Positions 16,103-24,237 of a stretch of 36,306 bases of DNA are shown here, in pieces. Each line of letters begins with the position of its first letter. The stretch's first letter is position 1. The position numbers were made by a program, and so were the translations under genes. The stretch spans positions 1-36,306 of the forward strand of contig JAQBVJ010000073.1 in the NCBI GenBank assembly GCA_027623235.1, written 5' to 3'. Source of the stretch: Planctomycetota bacterium (GTDB lineage: Bacteria; Planctomycetota; Planctomycetia; Planctomycetales; Planctomycetaceae). The notes beneath the pieces are model-generated. The model searched no databases. It worked only from the letters and a program-made list of their open reading frames with translations, and was not told where the DNA came from.

Positions 16103-17083
16103 CTACCCGAACAGTCCCTGCAGTTTCTCGTCGTCGGGGACGGCGAGCGGGAATTGTTGACTGAAAGCGTGCTTGTCGATTCCGGCAAGCCGTTGGAGTG
16201 AGTCGTGAATGTGTTCAGGACGCACTCGAATTCCCTTATTTCTGATCCAGCGAGACGAATAGGGAGAAACCATGATGTAGTCAGCAGTCGCCAGTGCAGT
16301 CGCCAGTACGGTAAACGGGTGGTCGTTGCGGACGATGTGTGCAATCAATTCCAGCGGTTCACGTTTGATTGCGTCGCGGTCAACGTCGGCCTGACGCTCT
16401 GTGTCAGACGGAAGCCTTCCAGCCAGCGACAGTGTGACGCGTCGGAGTAACCGCTCGGGAGTCATCATCTGAACGCCGTCGAAGAACGGCGGAGCGTCGT
16501 AGTCAGAATGGCCTGCCTCGTCACTTGTCGGGTCAGGAGTGCCGTTTGATCTGCGCACAAAGCGTTCGAGGATGCGATACCCCGACGAATCCGCCGCGAG
16601 CACCGCGCCACCGCCGTGATCGAGTCCGCCCGATACTTTCTCCAGCAGGCGTGACCTGCCTTTCTCCATCGAGGTCGCCATCGACAGAAATGCCAGACGA
16701 TTAGCGTTGATGATTTCTCGATTCTGCGACGTCGCCTGCAGCAAAAGCTTGCTTTCGGACGCGTCGCCGTTCACCTGATGGCATTTCAGGCACGTTCGTT
16801 CGCCAACTTTGGGCCAAACTTCGTCCTCGAAAAATCGATCAGCCGCCGCACACTCCAGCATGACCGGCTGGGAAGTGTCAGGTCCGGGCGCTGAGTTGTC
16901 TGGATGTGGCTGGGGTGGCGAGTCTTCCCGAGGTTCCGCAGTTGCGGCCTGCTTTTTGACACGGTCGTCTGAACCTTCGTCCTTGAATTGGGCCGCTCCA
17001 AACTGCGTCGTAACCGCAAGAAGAGTGAACACCAGCCCGGCGCAGAGCCAGGGGAGAGCGATTGTCGAAGGGGAGATTCGCAT
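16103..17083 (-). CDS. Reduced PSCyt1-type cytochrome-domain protein
   Basis: The product is 326 residues from the ATG at 17083, where a Sec signal peptide starts. A GTG 26 codons upstream is less likely. After a Pro-rich linker comes a PSCyt1-like region with a canonical CLKCH heme motif. It is followed by LLRRVTLSLAGRLPSDTE, typical of the start of PSCyt2-like or PSD-like domains, and by REPLELIAHIVRNDHPFT. In longer planctomycete relatives I recall tens of residues between these last two motifs and several hundred residues after them; both parts are missing here. The gene may be a shortened paralogue or a decaying remnant with an intact frame. Redox function is inferred only from CXXCH. 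Upstream lies a divergent oxidoreductase gene. Confidence 0.7.
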   Translation of the reverse strand: MRISPSTIALPWLCAGLVFTLLAVTTQFGAAQFKDEGSDDRVKKQAATAEPREDSPPQPHPDNSAPGPDTSQPVMLECAAADRFFEDEVWPKVGERTCLKCHQVNGDASESKLLLQATSQNREIINANRLAFLSMATSMEKGRSRLLEKVSGGLDHGGGAVLAADSSGYRILERFVRRSNGTPDPTSDEAGHSDYDAPPFFDGVQMMTPERLLRRVTLSLAGRLPSDTERQADVDRDAIKREPLELIAHIVRNDHPFTVLATALATADYIMVSPYSSRWIRNKGIRVRPEHIHDSLQRLAGIDKHAFSQQFPLAVPDDEKLQGLFG

Positions 17084-17444
17084 CCCGGTATTCTCGCTGG
17101 CTGTTTGATTGGAGTTCAGGTGGAGCGTGAGCGTCGTCGGTTGCCGTTGCTCGGCAGGCACCGGGTGTCCGTTCGGTGATCTCCGACAACACCTCGACGA
17201 TTGTGTCGCGAGGCTGACGGGGAATGAAGGCCGAGCCGACTGTCCGAACAGAATTCCGCAGGGCTCCCAGTCAACCAGTTCAAGCCGCAGACGATTTCCG
17301 GTATCGTTAATCAGACGACCTCAATGAATGACCGTTCGGCAACCACACGCTTTGTTCGCGTTTCGTCGTCGCTGAAATCGTTCGCTGCCCGCAAAAAACT
17401 GGACCTGCAGGTACTCCTGCTCAATTTCCTCAAGGAATTAGACC
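17084..17444. promoter_or_regulatory. Divergent intergenic region (361 bases)
   Basis: This stretch separates the PSCyt1-type gene (minus) from the Gfo/Idh/MocA gene (plus) and must hold promoters for both. Several short frames cross it, but none has a start signal or codon pattern that I trust. I identify no operator or terminator. Confidence 0.4.
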
Positions 17445-18815
17445 ATGCCAGCTTCTCATCAAACAACACGCCGTCAGTTTCTTCAGGGACTCGCCGTCGC
17501 CGGGGCCGCCAGCATTGTGGTGCCCTCAACCAATCGAGCATTTGGTTATCAGTCGGCAAACGACCGGCCAGTCTTTGCAACCATCGGACTTCGGAACCAG
17601 GGCTGGACCATCACCAGCAAGACTCTTCGATTTGCGGATTTCGCCGCGCTGGCCGACGTCGACTCGAACGTGCTGGGTGCCAACGTCGAAAACGTGAATA
17701 AGGGGCAAGGCAAGAAACCGGACTCCTACAAAGACTATCGCAAGGTCCTCGACCGAAAAGACATCGACGCGGTCATGATCGCCACGCCAGACCACTGGCA
17801 CACAAAAGTCGCGGTCGAAGCAATGTTTGCCGGAAAGGACGTCTACTGCGAAAAGCCGCTCACGCTGACCATCGCTGAAGGAAAGCTGATCGAGAAGGTC
17901 GTTAAGGAAACCGGTCGAGTGTTCCAGGTTGGCACGATGCAGCGTACGGAATCCGAGCAGCGATTCCTGCAGGCCGTCGCCCTGGTGAAACATGGTCGTA
18001 TCGGCACGGTCAAGAAAGTGACATGCGGAATCAACGGCATGAGCGCTTCTCCAGTCATTCCTGTCGCACCTGTTCCCGAAGAACTGGATTGGGAAACCTG
18101 GCTCGGACCTGCGCCGAAGGTTCCTTATCGAGCTCTCCCCGAAATGCGAAAGGGTTACGGCGGTGGCGTTCCCCTCCACAGCAACTGCCATTACGCGTTC
18201 CGAAACTGGCATGAGTATTCCGGCGGAAAACTGACTGACTGGGGTGCCCATCACGTCGACATCGCCTGCTGGGCACTCGGCGCCAGCGACACCGGCCCGA
18301 GCAAAGTGACACCGCTCGAATTCACATTGCCGGTTGAGTACAAGGACGGGCATCCCGTGGTCGACGATCAATACAACGCCGCGACGAAATTCCGCATCCA
18401 GGTCGACATGCCGAACGACGTTGAGATGATCATTACGAGCGAAGGTGACAACGGCATTCTGTTCGAAGGCACGAAGGGCCGATTCTTCGTCAACCGCGGC
18501 AAGATCGTCGGAACGCCTGTCGAGGACCTGAAGGACAATCCGCTGCCGGACGGGGCGATCGCGGACGTTTACGGTGGAAAAGTCAGTGAGAATCACTCCG
18601 CAAACTTCATCGAGGCTATGAAGTCCCGCAAGCAGCCGATTTCCGACGTCTGGACGCACAATCGGATGCTCGAAATCTGCCACCTCTCGAACATCGCGAT
18701 GCGTCTGAATCGAGAGCTCAAGTGGGACCCGTCAAAGCGGGAAATCGTGGGTGACGACCAGGCGAACTCATTCCTCTCGCGGGAAAACCGCAAGGGTTAC
18801 GAGATCAACATGTAA
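17445..18815 (+). CDS. Gfo/Idh/MocA family oxidoreductase with Tat signal
   Basis: The 456-residue protein begins with TTRRQFLQGLAVAGAAS, a Tat signal. The Rossmann NAD(P)-binding domain follows at about 42-165, with TPDHWH (114-119) and the family's EKP motif at 136-138. The nucleotide-binding glycine loop is degenerate (IGLRNQGW). The C-terminal beta-sheet domain contains WGAHHVDIACWAL near residue 270. Family members oxidise or reduce sugars and polyols; planctomycetes have many exported paralogues thought to act on carbohydrates with a prebound cofactor. The exact substrate is unknown. AAGGAA precedes the ATG by 8 bases. It is the first of two plus-strand genes, and a hairpin follows its stop at 18848. 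Confidence 0.93.
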   Translation: MPASHQTTRRQFLQGLAVAGAASIVVPSTNRAFGYQSANDRPVFATIGLRNQGWTITSKTLRFADFAALADVDSNVLGANVENVNKGQGKKPDSYKDYRKVLDRKDIDAVMIATPDHWHTKVAVEAMFAGKDVYCEKPLTLTIAEGKLIEKVVKETGRVFQVGTMQRTESEQRFLQAVALVKHGRIGTVKKVTCGINGMSASPVIPVAPVPEELDWETWLGPAPKVPYRALPEMRKGYGGGVPLHSNCHYAFRNWHEYSGGKLTDWGAHHVDIACWALGASDTGPSKVTPLEFTLPVEYKDGHPVVDDQYNAATKFRIQVDMPNDVEMIITSEGDNGILFEGTKGRFFVNRGKIVGTPVEDLKDNPLPDGAIADVYGGKVSENHSANFIEAMKSRKQPISDVWTHNRMLEICHLSNIAMRLNRELKWDPSKREIVGDDQANSFLSRENRKGYEINM

Positions 18816-18847
18816 TCGTTGGCCGAGAGGGCGGACTGACAGAAGCT

Positions 18848-18866
18848 GCGCAGAGCCCCTCTGCGC
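18848..18866 (+). terminator. Hairpin after the oxidoreductase gene
   Basis: GCGCAGAG and CTCTGCGC form a perfect 8-bp stem with a 3-base loop, 33 bases after the stop codon. No U-tract follows, so it may be a transcript-stabilising hairpin or a factor-dependent terminator rather than a classic intrinsic one. Confidence 0.4.
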
Positions 18867-19185
18867 CTTCACGTCAGCAACTTCCACTGCAGTTGCCAGG
18901 TTCTGCGGCGGTCTCGAGGTATGCCGGCACCAGCTGGACCTGTTCCCGATGAGGCAGCCCGCCTGGCGGTCAGCCCGGTCGATACGCTGCGCGAATATCC
19001 CGTCCGCTGCCCATCCTGAGCTGAATTCAACTCACTCACGTTGCTGTTCACAGTCGCCACATCCCGTTCGTCCGGTCGCAGCCGTACCAGATTGGCGTTC
19101 TCGCATTTCTCCAGACCTGATATGGGTTCGTCGGATTTGCTGCGGACAGGATGTCTGCAGCCGGAATTTCGGCTCGGGAGAAGCG
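18867..19185. other. Intergenic region before the radical SAM gene
   Basis: This non-coding stretch of about 320 bases probably holds the promoter of the radical SAM gene. The downstream reading frame stays open through it and back into the oxidoreductase gene, but the composition is not protein-like and a Shine-Dalgarno sequence occurs only before 19186. I see no recognisable regulatory motif such as a cobalamin riboswitch. Confidence 0.45.
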
Positions 19186-20889
19186 ATGATCTCTTTGACG
19201 ATGCCCCATCAGGCGGCACCTGGAAACTTTGCAGCGTCTCCGGATGACGATTTGAACTGCCTGGTCGTTCAGCCGAAGTTTTCGATGAACAATTACTGGA
19301 ACTTCGGGACGACTCTGAAAACCATCGGAGCCAAAACCGCCGCTCCGCCGCTGGGTTTGCTCACCGTTGCGGCGATGCTGCCGGAATCGTGGAGCATATC
19401 GCTTGTTGATCTCAACGTTCGCGAGATCACTGATCGCGAGTGGGAAGAAGCCGATGTGATCTGCGTTGGCGGGATGATTGCTCAGCAGGCGGGAATTCTG
19501 GCGATCGTCGAGCGGGCTCGTCAAAGCGGCAAATACGTTGTCGTCGGGGGGCCGGATCCGACAAGCCAGCCGCAGATTTATTCCGGCGCCGATGCGCTTG
19601 TTCTCGGAGAGGGCGAAGTCACGATCCCCCTCTGGCTGGAATCGTGGCGGAACGGTGAGTCGAACGGCGTCTTCGAATCGGCAAAGAAACCGGATGTGAC
19701 AAACTCGCCGACACCTCGATTCGACCTGATCGAGTTTCGGCACTACCTGTACGTTGGCACGCAGCTTTCGCGAGGCTGCCCGTTCAACTGCGAATTCTGC
19801 GACATCATCGAGCTTTACGGCCGGGTTCCGAGGGTGAAATCGAGCGAGCAGTTTCTGGCTGAGTTGAATCTGCTGTACGACCTGGGACATCGAGGCTGGG
19901 TCGACATCTCTGACGACAATTTCATCGGAAACAAGCCGAAGATCAAAAAACTGCTCGTCGAACTGGCTGCCTGGTCGAAGGAACGCAACTACCCGTTTTA
20001 CTTTTCGACCGAAGCCTCGATGAACCTGGCCGACGATCCGGAAATGCTCGATCTGATGCGCGCCGTCGATTTTCGACACATCTTCATGGGCATCGAAACA
20101 CCCGACCCTGACCTGCTGGCACTGACGCAGAAGCGTGTCAACAGCATGAAACCGATTGTCGAGCGGATCCATGCGATCTACGAATATGGCATATCGATTT
20201 CCGCCGGATTCATACTTGGCTTTGATCAGGAAAAACCCGGCAATGATAAGGCGATGATTGCCTGCATCGAAGACACGGGAATTGTCGCGGCGATGGTCGG
20301 GCTGCTGACGGCTCTGCCGAACACACAGCTGACTCGCCGATTAATGGCTGAAAAACGGCTGATATCGTCCGATCATCAACTGGTCGAAGATGAGTCCGCG
20401 GTCTACGAACTGATCAATGAAAACGATCTCGATCAGACGGTCGGCGGACTGAACTTCGTGACCTCACGCGATCGTGTTGAGATTTACAAAGAGTTTCGGA
20501 ACGTCATCGACTCGACGTATTCGGCGCAGAACTACATGGACCGTGTGCTCGCGACGACTCGCCTTCTGAACCCGCAACGCCTTCATCTGGGAAGCTGGTT
20601 TGAGGCGAAACGGATGCTGCGCGGATATTTCGGCATCGCCTTCCGCCTGACGTTCAAGCGATCGACGTGCCGGCTTTACTGGCGTAATTCGATCCTGACG
20701 TTTTTGATGGGACCGGCGAAATTTGAGTACGCTCACGGCCTGATGGCGAGCTTCCTGCACTTCGAGCAGCAGTCCCAGCACATTCGTGATTCGATCGACG
20801 TCGCGATCGACTTCGCGACAAACCACGCGACGTATCCGCGTCAGGTTTCTGATCTGCCAGATACTGAGTCAGGAAGTAAAGCGGCATAG
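19186..20889 (+). CDS. B12-binding domain radical SAM protein (DUF4070 type)
   Basis: The product is 567 residues from the ATG at 19186, which has GGGAG 5 bases upstream. Residues about 24-150 form a cobalamin-binding-like Rossmann domain lacking the DXHXXG motif, as in several B12 radical SAM enzymes. The radical SAM core has CPFNCEFC, with cluster ligands Cys198, Cys202 and Cys205, and the MGIET segment at 301-305. The C-terminal region from about 400 resembles DUF4070. Relatives include the hopanoid methylase HpnP and many uncharacterised methyltransferase-like enzymes. The substrate here is not predictable, and the neighbours give no hopanoid context. It ends 21 bases from the convergent permease gene. 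Confidence 0.88.
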   Translation: MISLTMPHQAAPGNFAASPDDDLNCLVVQPKFSMNNYWNFGTTLKTIGAKTAAPPLGLLTVAAMLPESWSISLVDLNVREITDREWEEADVICVGGMIAQQAGILAIVERARQSGKYVVVGGPDPTSQPQIYSGADALVLGEGEVTIPLWLESWRNGESNGVFESAKKPDVTNSPTPRFDLIEFRHYLYVGTQLSRGCPFNCEFCDIIELYGRVPRVKSSEQFLAELNLLYDLGHRGWVDISDDNFIGNKPKIKKLLVELAAWSKERNYPFYFSTEASMNLADDPEMLDLMRAVDFRHIFMGIETPDPDLLALTQKRVNSMKPIVERIHAIYEYGISISAGFILGFDQEKPGNDKAMIACIEDTGIVAAMVGLLTALPNTQLTRRLMAEKRLISSDHQLVEDESAVYELINENDLDQTVGGLNFVTSRDRVEIYKEFRNVIDSTYSAQNYMDRVLATTRLLNPQRLHLGSWFEAKRMLRGYFGIAFRLTFKRSTCRLYWRNSILTFLMGPAKFEYAHGLMASFLHFEQQSQHIRDSIDVAIDFATNHATYPRQVSDLPDTESGSKAA

Positions 20890-20910
20890 CAGTCACCAGG
20901 ACCAGCGTGG

Positions 20911-22230
20911 CTACTCGTGACGCAGCGCTTCGATCGGATCCAGGTGAGCGGCCTTTCTCGCCGGATACACGCCGAACAGTATTCCAACGCCGAGCGAGAT
21001 AAACAGCGAAAGTCCGACAGACCACGGCGCAATGCGTGGTTTCAGGCTGTGGACGATGTCCGGCAAAGCGTCGGGCTTGATCATCGTGACGAAGTCACGC
21101 ATTCCCTCAAACAGTGGCCCACACATCAATCCGAACAGGACGCCGAGCAAGCCGCCACTGCCGGTCAGCAGAATCGTCTCGGTCAGGAACTGCTGGATGA
21201 TGTGTTTCCGCTTGGCACCGAGAGCCCGGCGGACGCCAATCTCGCGGGTGCGCTCGGTCACCGTGGCCAGCATGATATTCATGATGCCGATGCCGCCGAC
21301 GAAAAGCGAAATGCCGGCGATCACGACGAGCAGTACGTTGAACATCGCACGGGTTCGCTCCGCCTGACGCAGCAGTTCCTTCGGCACGACGACCGCGTAA
21401 TCTTCGACATCGTGATATTTTTTAAGGAGAAACTCGATCGCTGCGGCGGTTTCGTCAACGTCCGCGATGTGCTCGACGGAAATCGTAATCTGACTGAGTT
21501 CGACCTGTTCGCCCTGAAAATTGAATCCGGAACCGGTGCGTCTCATGACGAGATCGCCGACGTTCTGACGCATCGTTGCGAGCGGGATATAGGCGTCCTG
21601 GTTGTATTCGTGCGAGTCCAGACTGCCGCCGATCGCTGCCGAGGCAGCTCGCGGTTTGGTCTGGCCGATGACTTTATAGAACTCGCTGCCGACCCAGACC
21701 GTCTGGCCGATCGGGTTCTCGAAAGGGAAAAGCCGCAGGGCGGTATCGTGAGCGAGGATGACGACTTTTTCTCCGTCGTCGCGACTTTCCATCCAGCGGC
21801 CACGAGCGATCTCAAGCCGGTTCAGTTCGAGATACTTCCGGGCGCAGCCGATCAGTTTGCAGTCGACACCGCGGTCCTTCCGGCGCAGCTCAAATCGAAG
21901 CTCACGCATCGGGACGGACTCGTCGATTGTGCAGATATTGGTGAGCATTCTCTGGTAGTCAGCGCGGAGAATGCCGAATGTCTGAACTCGCTGCGCGTCG
22001 GTTTTCTGATCGCCGGAGTTCGGATTTCTGCTGCGAACGATGATGTTTGTTGCACCGAGTTCCTTGATCTGCTGCTGAGCTTCGTAGCTGACGCCCTCGC
22101 CCATCGCAACGAGCCAGATGACTGTGGTCGTGCCAATAAAAATGCCGAGCGCTGCGAGAGACGCACGCATTTTCTGGAGCAACAGGCTTTTTAACCCGAG
22201 CTGAATCGTTCGGAGCAGGGAACTGTTCAA
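20911..22230 (-). CDS. MacB/FtsX-type ABC transporter permease
   Basis: This 439-residue permease has an N-terminal membrane helix (about 22-45), a large periplasmic MacB-PCD-like domain (about 46-285), and three C-terminal helices (about 290-320, 345-375, 395-425). The signature GIGIMNIMLATVTERTREIGVRRALGAKR is MacB-like, except that no ATP-binding domain is attached. The start is TTG at 22230 by homology of the first residues (LRTIQLGLKSLLLQKMRASL). No in-frame ATG or GTG lies between the upstream TGA and this TTG, there is no Shine-Dalgarno sequence, and a C13 tract (minus strand) lies 6 bases upstream. It is the last gene of a tolC-like/hlyD-like/permease group and probably forms a tripartite exporter of drug, lipid or peptide substrates with an ATPase encoded elsewhere. 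Confidence 0.92.
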   Translation of the reverse strand: MNSSLLRTIQLGLKSLLLQKMRASLAALGIFIGTTTVIWLVAMGEGVSYEAQQQIKELGATNIIVRSRNPNSGDQKTDAQRVQTFGILRADYQRMLTNICTIDESVPMRELRFELRRKDRGVDCKLIGCARKYLELNRLEIARGRWMESRDDGEKVVILAHDTALRLFPFENPIGQTVWVGSEFYKVIGQTKPRAASAAIGGSLDSHEYNQDAYIPLATMRQNVGDLVMRRTGSGFNFQGEQVELSQITISVEHIADVDETAAAIEFLLKKYHDVEDYAVVVPKELLRQAERTRAMFNVLLVVIAGISLFVGGIGIMNIMLATVTERTREIGVRRALGAKRKHIIQQFLTETILLTGSGGLLGVLFGLMCGPLFEGMRDFVTMIKPDALPDIVHSLKPRIAPWSVGLSLFISLGVGILFGVYPARKAAHLDPIEALRHE

Positions 22231-22236
22231 ATCGCT

Positions 22237-22249
22237 GGGGGGGGGGGGG
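22237..22249. repeat. 13-base homopolymer (G on plus, C on minus)
   Basis: Thirteen consecutive G on the plus strand, equal to C13 on the minus strand, occupy the spacer between the EF-hand tail's TGA and the permease TTG start. Such tracts slip during replication and are also error-prone in sequencing. It lies where a ribosome-binding site would be expected. Confidence 0.95.
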
Positions 22250-22269
22250 CTGAAGGAAGTGTGATGGAG

Positions 22270-22500
22270 TCACGCGAGCCGTCTTCGAGACGGCTGTTTC
22301 GCGTCGGCCTGAGCTTTCTTGATGACGGCGTCCAGTTCCGCTGCTGTGACACTGCCATTCTGGTCGGTATCGTGCTTCTCGAACTCATCCTTGTCTTCGT
22401 CGCGATACTCGTCTTTCGACAGGACTCCGTCGCTGTTCCTGTCACCACTCTTGACGAGCTTCTGACCGAGCGACTCTGCCTTCGCAGAGGCGGGCTTCTT
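22270..22500 (-). pseudogene. EF-hand tail of the HlyD-like adaptor, separated by in-frame TAG
   Basis: Directly after the adaptor's TAG (22503-22501), the same frame stays open for 76 codons to a TGA at 22272-22270. It encodes two canonical EF-hand loops, DRNSDGVLSKDE and DTDQNGSVTAAE, with correct ligands at loop positions 1, 3, 5, 9 and 12. It ends in a basic QPSRRRLA tail. None of the 76 codons is ATG, GTG or TTG, so it has no usual start of its own. The junction is Lys/Glu-rich (KDAE-stop-KKPA), so one base change from GAG or AAG would create the stop. It is either the severed C-terminus of a former HlyD-EF-hand protein or a domain reached by stop readthrough. A sequencing error is a third possibility. 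Confidence 0.85.
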
Positions 22501-23940
22501 CTATTCGGCATCCTTCGAACCGTCTACTTTCGCGCCTTTCGGTTCGGCTGCCTTCCCCGGTGAATCAGGGGCTTCCAGCGGCTTGAGTGCTTCGAGTTCC
22601 GCTTCTTCTATGTGAGCGCGAGGATTGATGACGACTTCGTCACCTTCCTTAACGCCACTGGTCACGACCATGAACTGGTCGTTGGTGTCGCCTAATCCGA
22701 GTGTGCGCCGTTTGAACCCGTCGGCGGTCCGGACCCAGCAGTAGTACTGCCTTTCGTGTTCGACGACGGCTCCGACCGGAATCGTGACGACGTCCTGGTG
22801 ACTCGCGATGGTCACGTCGACCTGGACGCTCATACCGGGTTTCAAAACAATGTCTGCACGAGGCTCAAGCTCGACAAGGGTGTCGTACTTGACGACGTTT
22901 CCGGTCCACCAGCCTGCCGGCTTTGTGACTGTCGCAATGGACGACACTTTGCCGTCCAGAACCTCGTCAAGCATCGTCACCTGAGCCGGCATACCGACGC
23001 GGAGCCGATCAACTTTGGATTCGTGAATGCCGACTTTGACCTGCATTTTTCCGATGTCAGGAATCAGCAGGAGCACCTGGTCCTGGCGAACTGTCGCGCC
23101 TTCTTCGACGTCGGGCTGTTCTTTCCATTGGGCAGCAGATGGGTAAATCACCATGCCAGCAGACGGGGCAGTGATGATGCAGTTTTTGAGCTGCTCTTTC
23201 TCGCGATCCAGTCGGACTTTCTCAAGCGTCAGGGCTGCGGTGTCTGATTCCAGCGTGGCCATTGCCGATTTCAAAGTGCTCTCCAGCTCCTTCATCTGCT
23301 TCGCTTTCGTGAAATCGTTCAGCACTTTGACTTCCGTCTGCTTCAGTTCCAGCTCAAGCGTCGCCTGTGTCAGCGTGAATCCGTTGCTTTCCATTTCCAG
23401 TTCGCTCGCGTAACCCTTCTTGAACATTCGCTTCGAATGATCAAGCAGGTTTTTCGCCGTCCTCAGATTGGACTCCGCGATTGCGAGATCCTTTTCGAGC
23501 GTTTTCATCGAGGAGACGAAGGTCCCCTCGATGTACTCTTCGACCGAGATCTCTGCGACAGCGACGGCGGTCTCGGACTGTGTGTGAGTTGCTCTTGCGC
23601 GCTGATAGACGATTTCCTGCTGGTTGATCCGATCCTCGATGGTCGACGGGTCAAGCCGAACCAGTTCGGCGCCTTCTTCCACTTCGGTTCCCGTTTCGAT
23701 GACCCACAGCACGGTGCTGCCGCCCCGGACCTTGCATTTGATTTCGGTGTTGTCGGAACTTTCGAGCGTTCCCTGCTCCGTGACAGTGACATCCAGATTG
23801 CTGCGACTGATCGTATAAGTCAGCTTCGGCCCGGTGTCTTCCGGAGTCAAACTGCCGAAAATATACGGAGCCACCACCGCGAGCAGCCCGCAGGCGATCA
23901 AGCCGGCTAAAGACAGTGTGACGACGGGTTTCATGGCCAT
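22501..23940 (-). CDS. HlyD/MacA-like periplasmic adaptor subunit
   Basis: The product is 479 residues from the ATG at 23940, which has GGAG 6 bases upstream. A frame 16 codons longer lacks such a signal. An N-terminal membrane anchor (about 5-25) is followed by a barrel-sandwich half motif (GTLESSDNTEIKCKVRG), a long coiled-coil hairpin (about 100-250), the second lipoyl half (ITAPSAGMVIY) and beta-barrel/membrane-proximal domains to about 440. It would bridge the inner-membrane permease encoded downstream and the TolC-like protein encoded upstream. The protein ends in a Lys/Glu/Pro linker at TAG. The frame then continues into an EF-hand tail (22270-22500), so the annotated C-terminus may be premature. 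Confidence 0.92.
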   Translation of the reverse strand: MAMKPVVTLSLAGLIACGLLAVVAPYIFGSLTPEDTGPKLTYTISRSNLDVTVTEQGTLESSDNTEIKCKVRGGSTVLWVIETGTEVEEGAELVRLDPSTIEDRINQQEIVYQRARATHTQSETAVAVAEISVEEYIEGTFVSSMKTLEKDLAIAESNLRTAKNLLDHSKRMFKKGYASELEMESNGFTLTQATLELELKQTEVKVLNDFTKAKQMKELESTLKSAMATLESDTAALTLEKVRLDREKEQLKNCIITAPSAGMVIYPSAAQWKEQPDVEEGATVRQDQVLLLIPDIGKMQVKVGIHESKVDRLRVGMPAQVTMLDEVLDGKVSSIATVTKPAGWWTGNVVKYDTLVELEPRADIVLKPGMSVQVDVTIASHQDVVTIPVGAVVEHERQYYCWVRTADGFKRRTLGLGDTNDQFMVVTSGVKEGDEVVINPRAHIEEAELEALKPLEAPDSPGKAAEPKGAKVDGSKDAE

Positions 23941-24237
23941 TTTTGTCTCCGCCTTCCGATCCAAACGATGCTGGTGGGCAAGCAACAATGCCGTTGAAAC
24001 AGCTTAAGTAGAGCGGATTCAGAAACCGGCATCCACCTGTCCAGAGGGAGTGCCGCTTGCTGATCGGGTCGCTCAACTGGTTGAGAGACAAGCAGTTCCC
24101 CTGCGTGACCGGATCTGCAGGATGCCACCCTGTTCCACGCCGGAAGCCTGGCGGACCAGCGGAGACTCCGGAAGGGACGACTCCTCAGGCAGACATTATT
24201 TGCCGCCTCAACGGCTCAAGTCAGTCAACTTCCGTGT
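23941..24237. other. Spacer between TolC-like and adaptor genes
   Basis: These 297 bases lie between two same-strand genes. Apart from the adaptor's Shine-Dalgarno sequence at 23947-23950, I see no gene or clear hairpin. The length allows an internal promoter, so the adaptor and permease may be transcribed separately from the TolC-like gene. Confidence 0.4.

Noticed and set aside
17526..18683. Minus-strand frame of 385 codons opposite the Gfo/Idh/MocA gene
   Set aside because: Antisense shadow. The plus strand carries EKP, a Tat signal and full family length.
18867..19185. Possible N-terminal extension of the radical SAM protein back to 18751
   Set aside because: It would overlap the oxidoreductase gene and lacks protein-like composition. 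GGGAG before 19186 gives a better start.
18867..19185. Cobalamin riboswitch before the B12-dependent gene
   Set aside because: I looked for B12-box-like conserved elements and saw none.
19048..20172. Minus-strand frame of 374 codons opposite the radical SAM gene
   Set aside because: Antisense shadow. The cluster motif and B12 domain are on the plus strand.
20917..22194. Plus-strand frame of 425 codons opposite the permease
   Set aside because: Antisense shadow with no membrane segments, whereas the minus frame has a typical MacB topology.
22227..22511. A 94-codon Arg/Ser-rich minus-strand frame over the EF-hand region
   Set aside because: It is the shifted frame of the EF-hand tail. The frame in register with the adaptor gives two perfect calcium loops instead.
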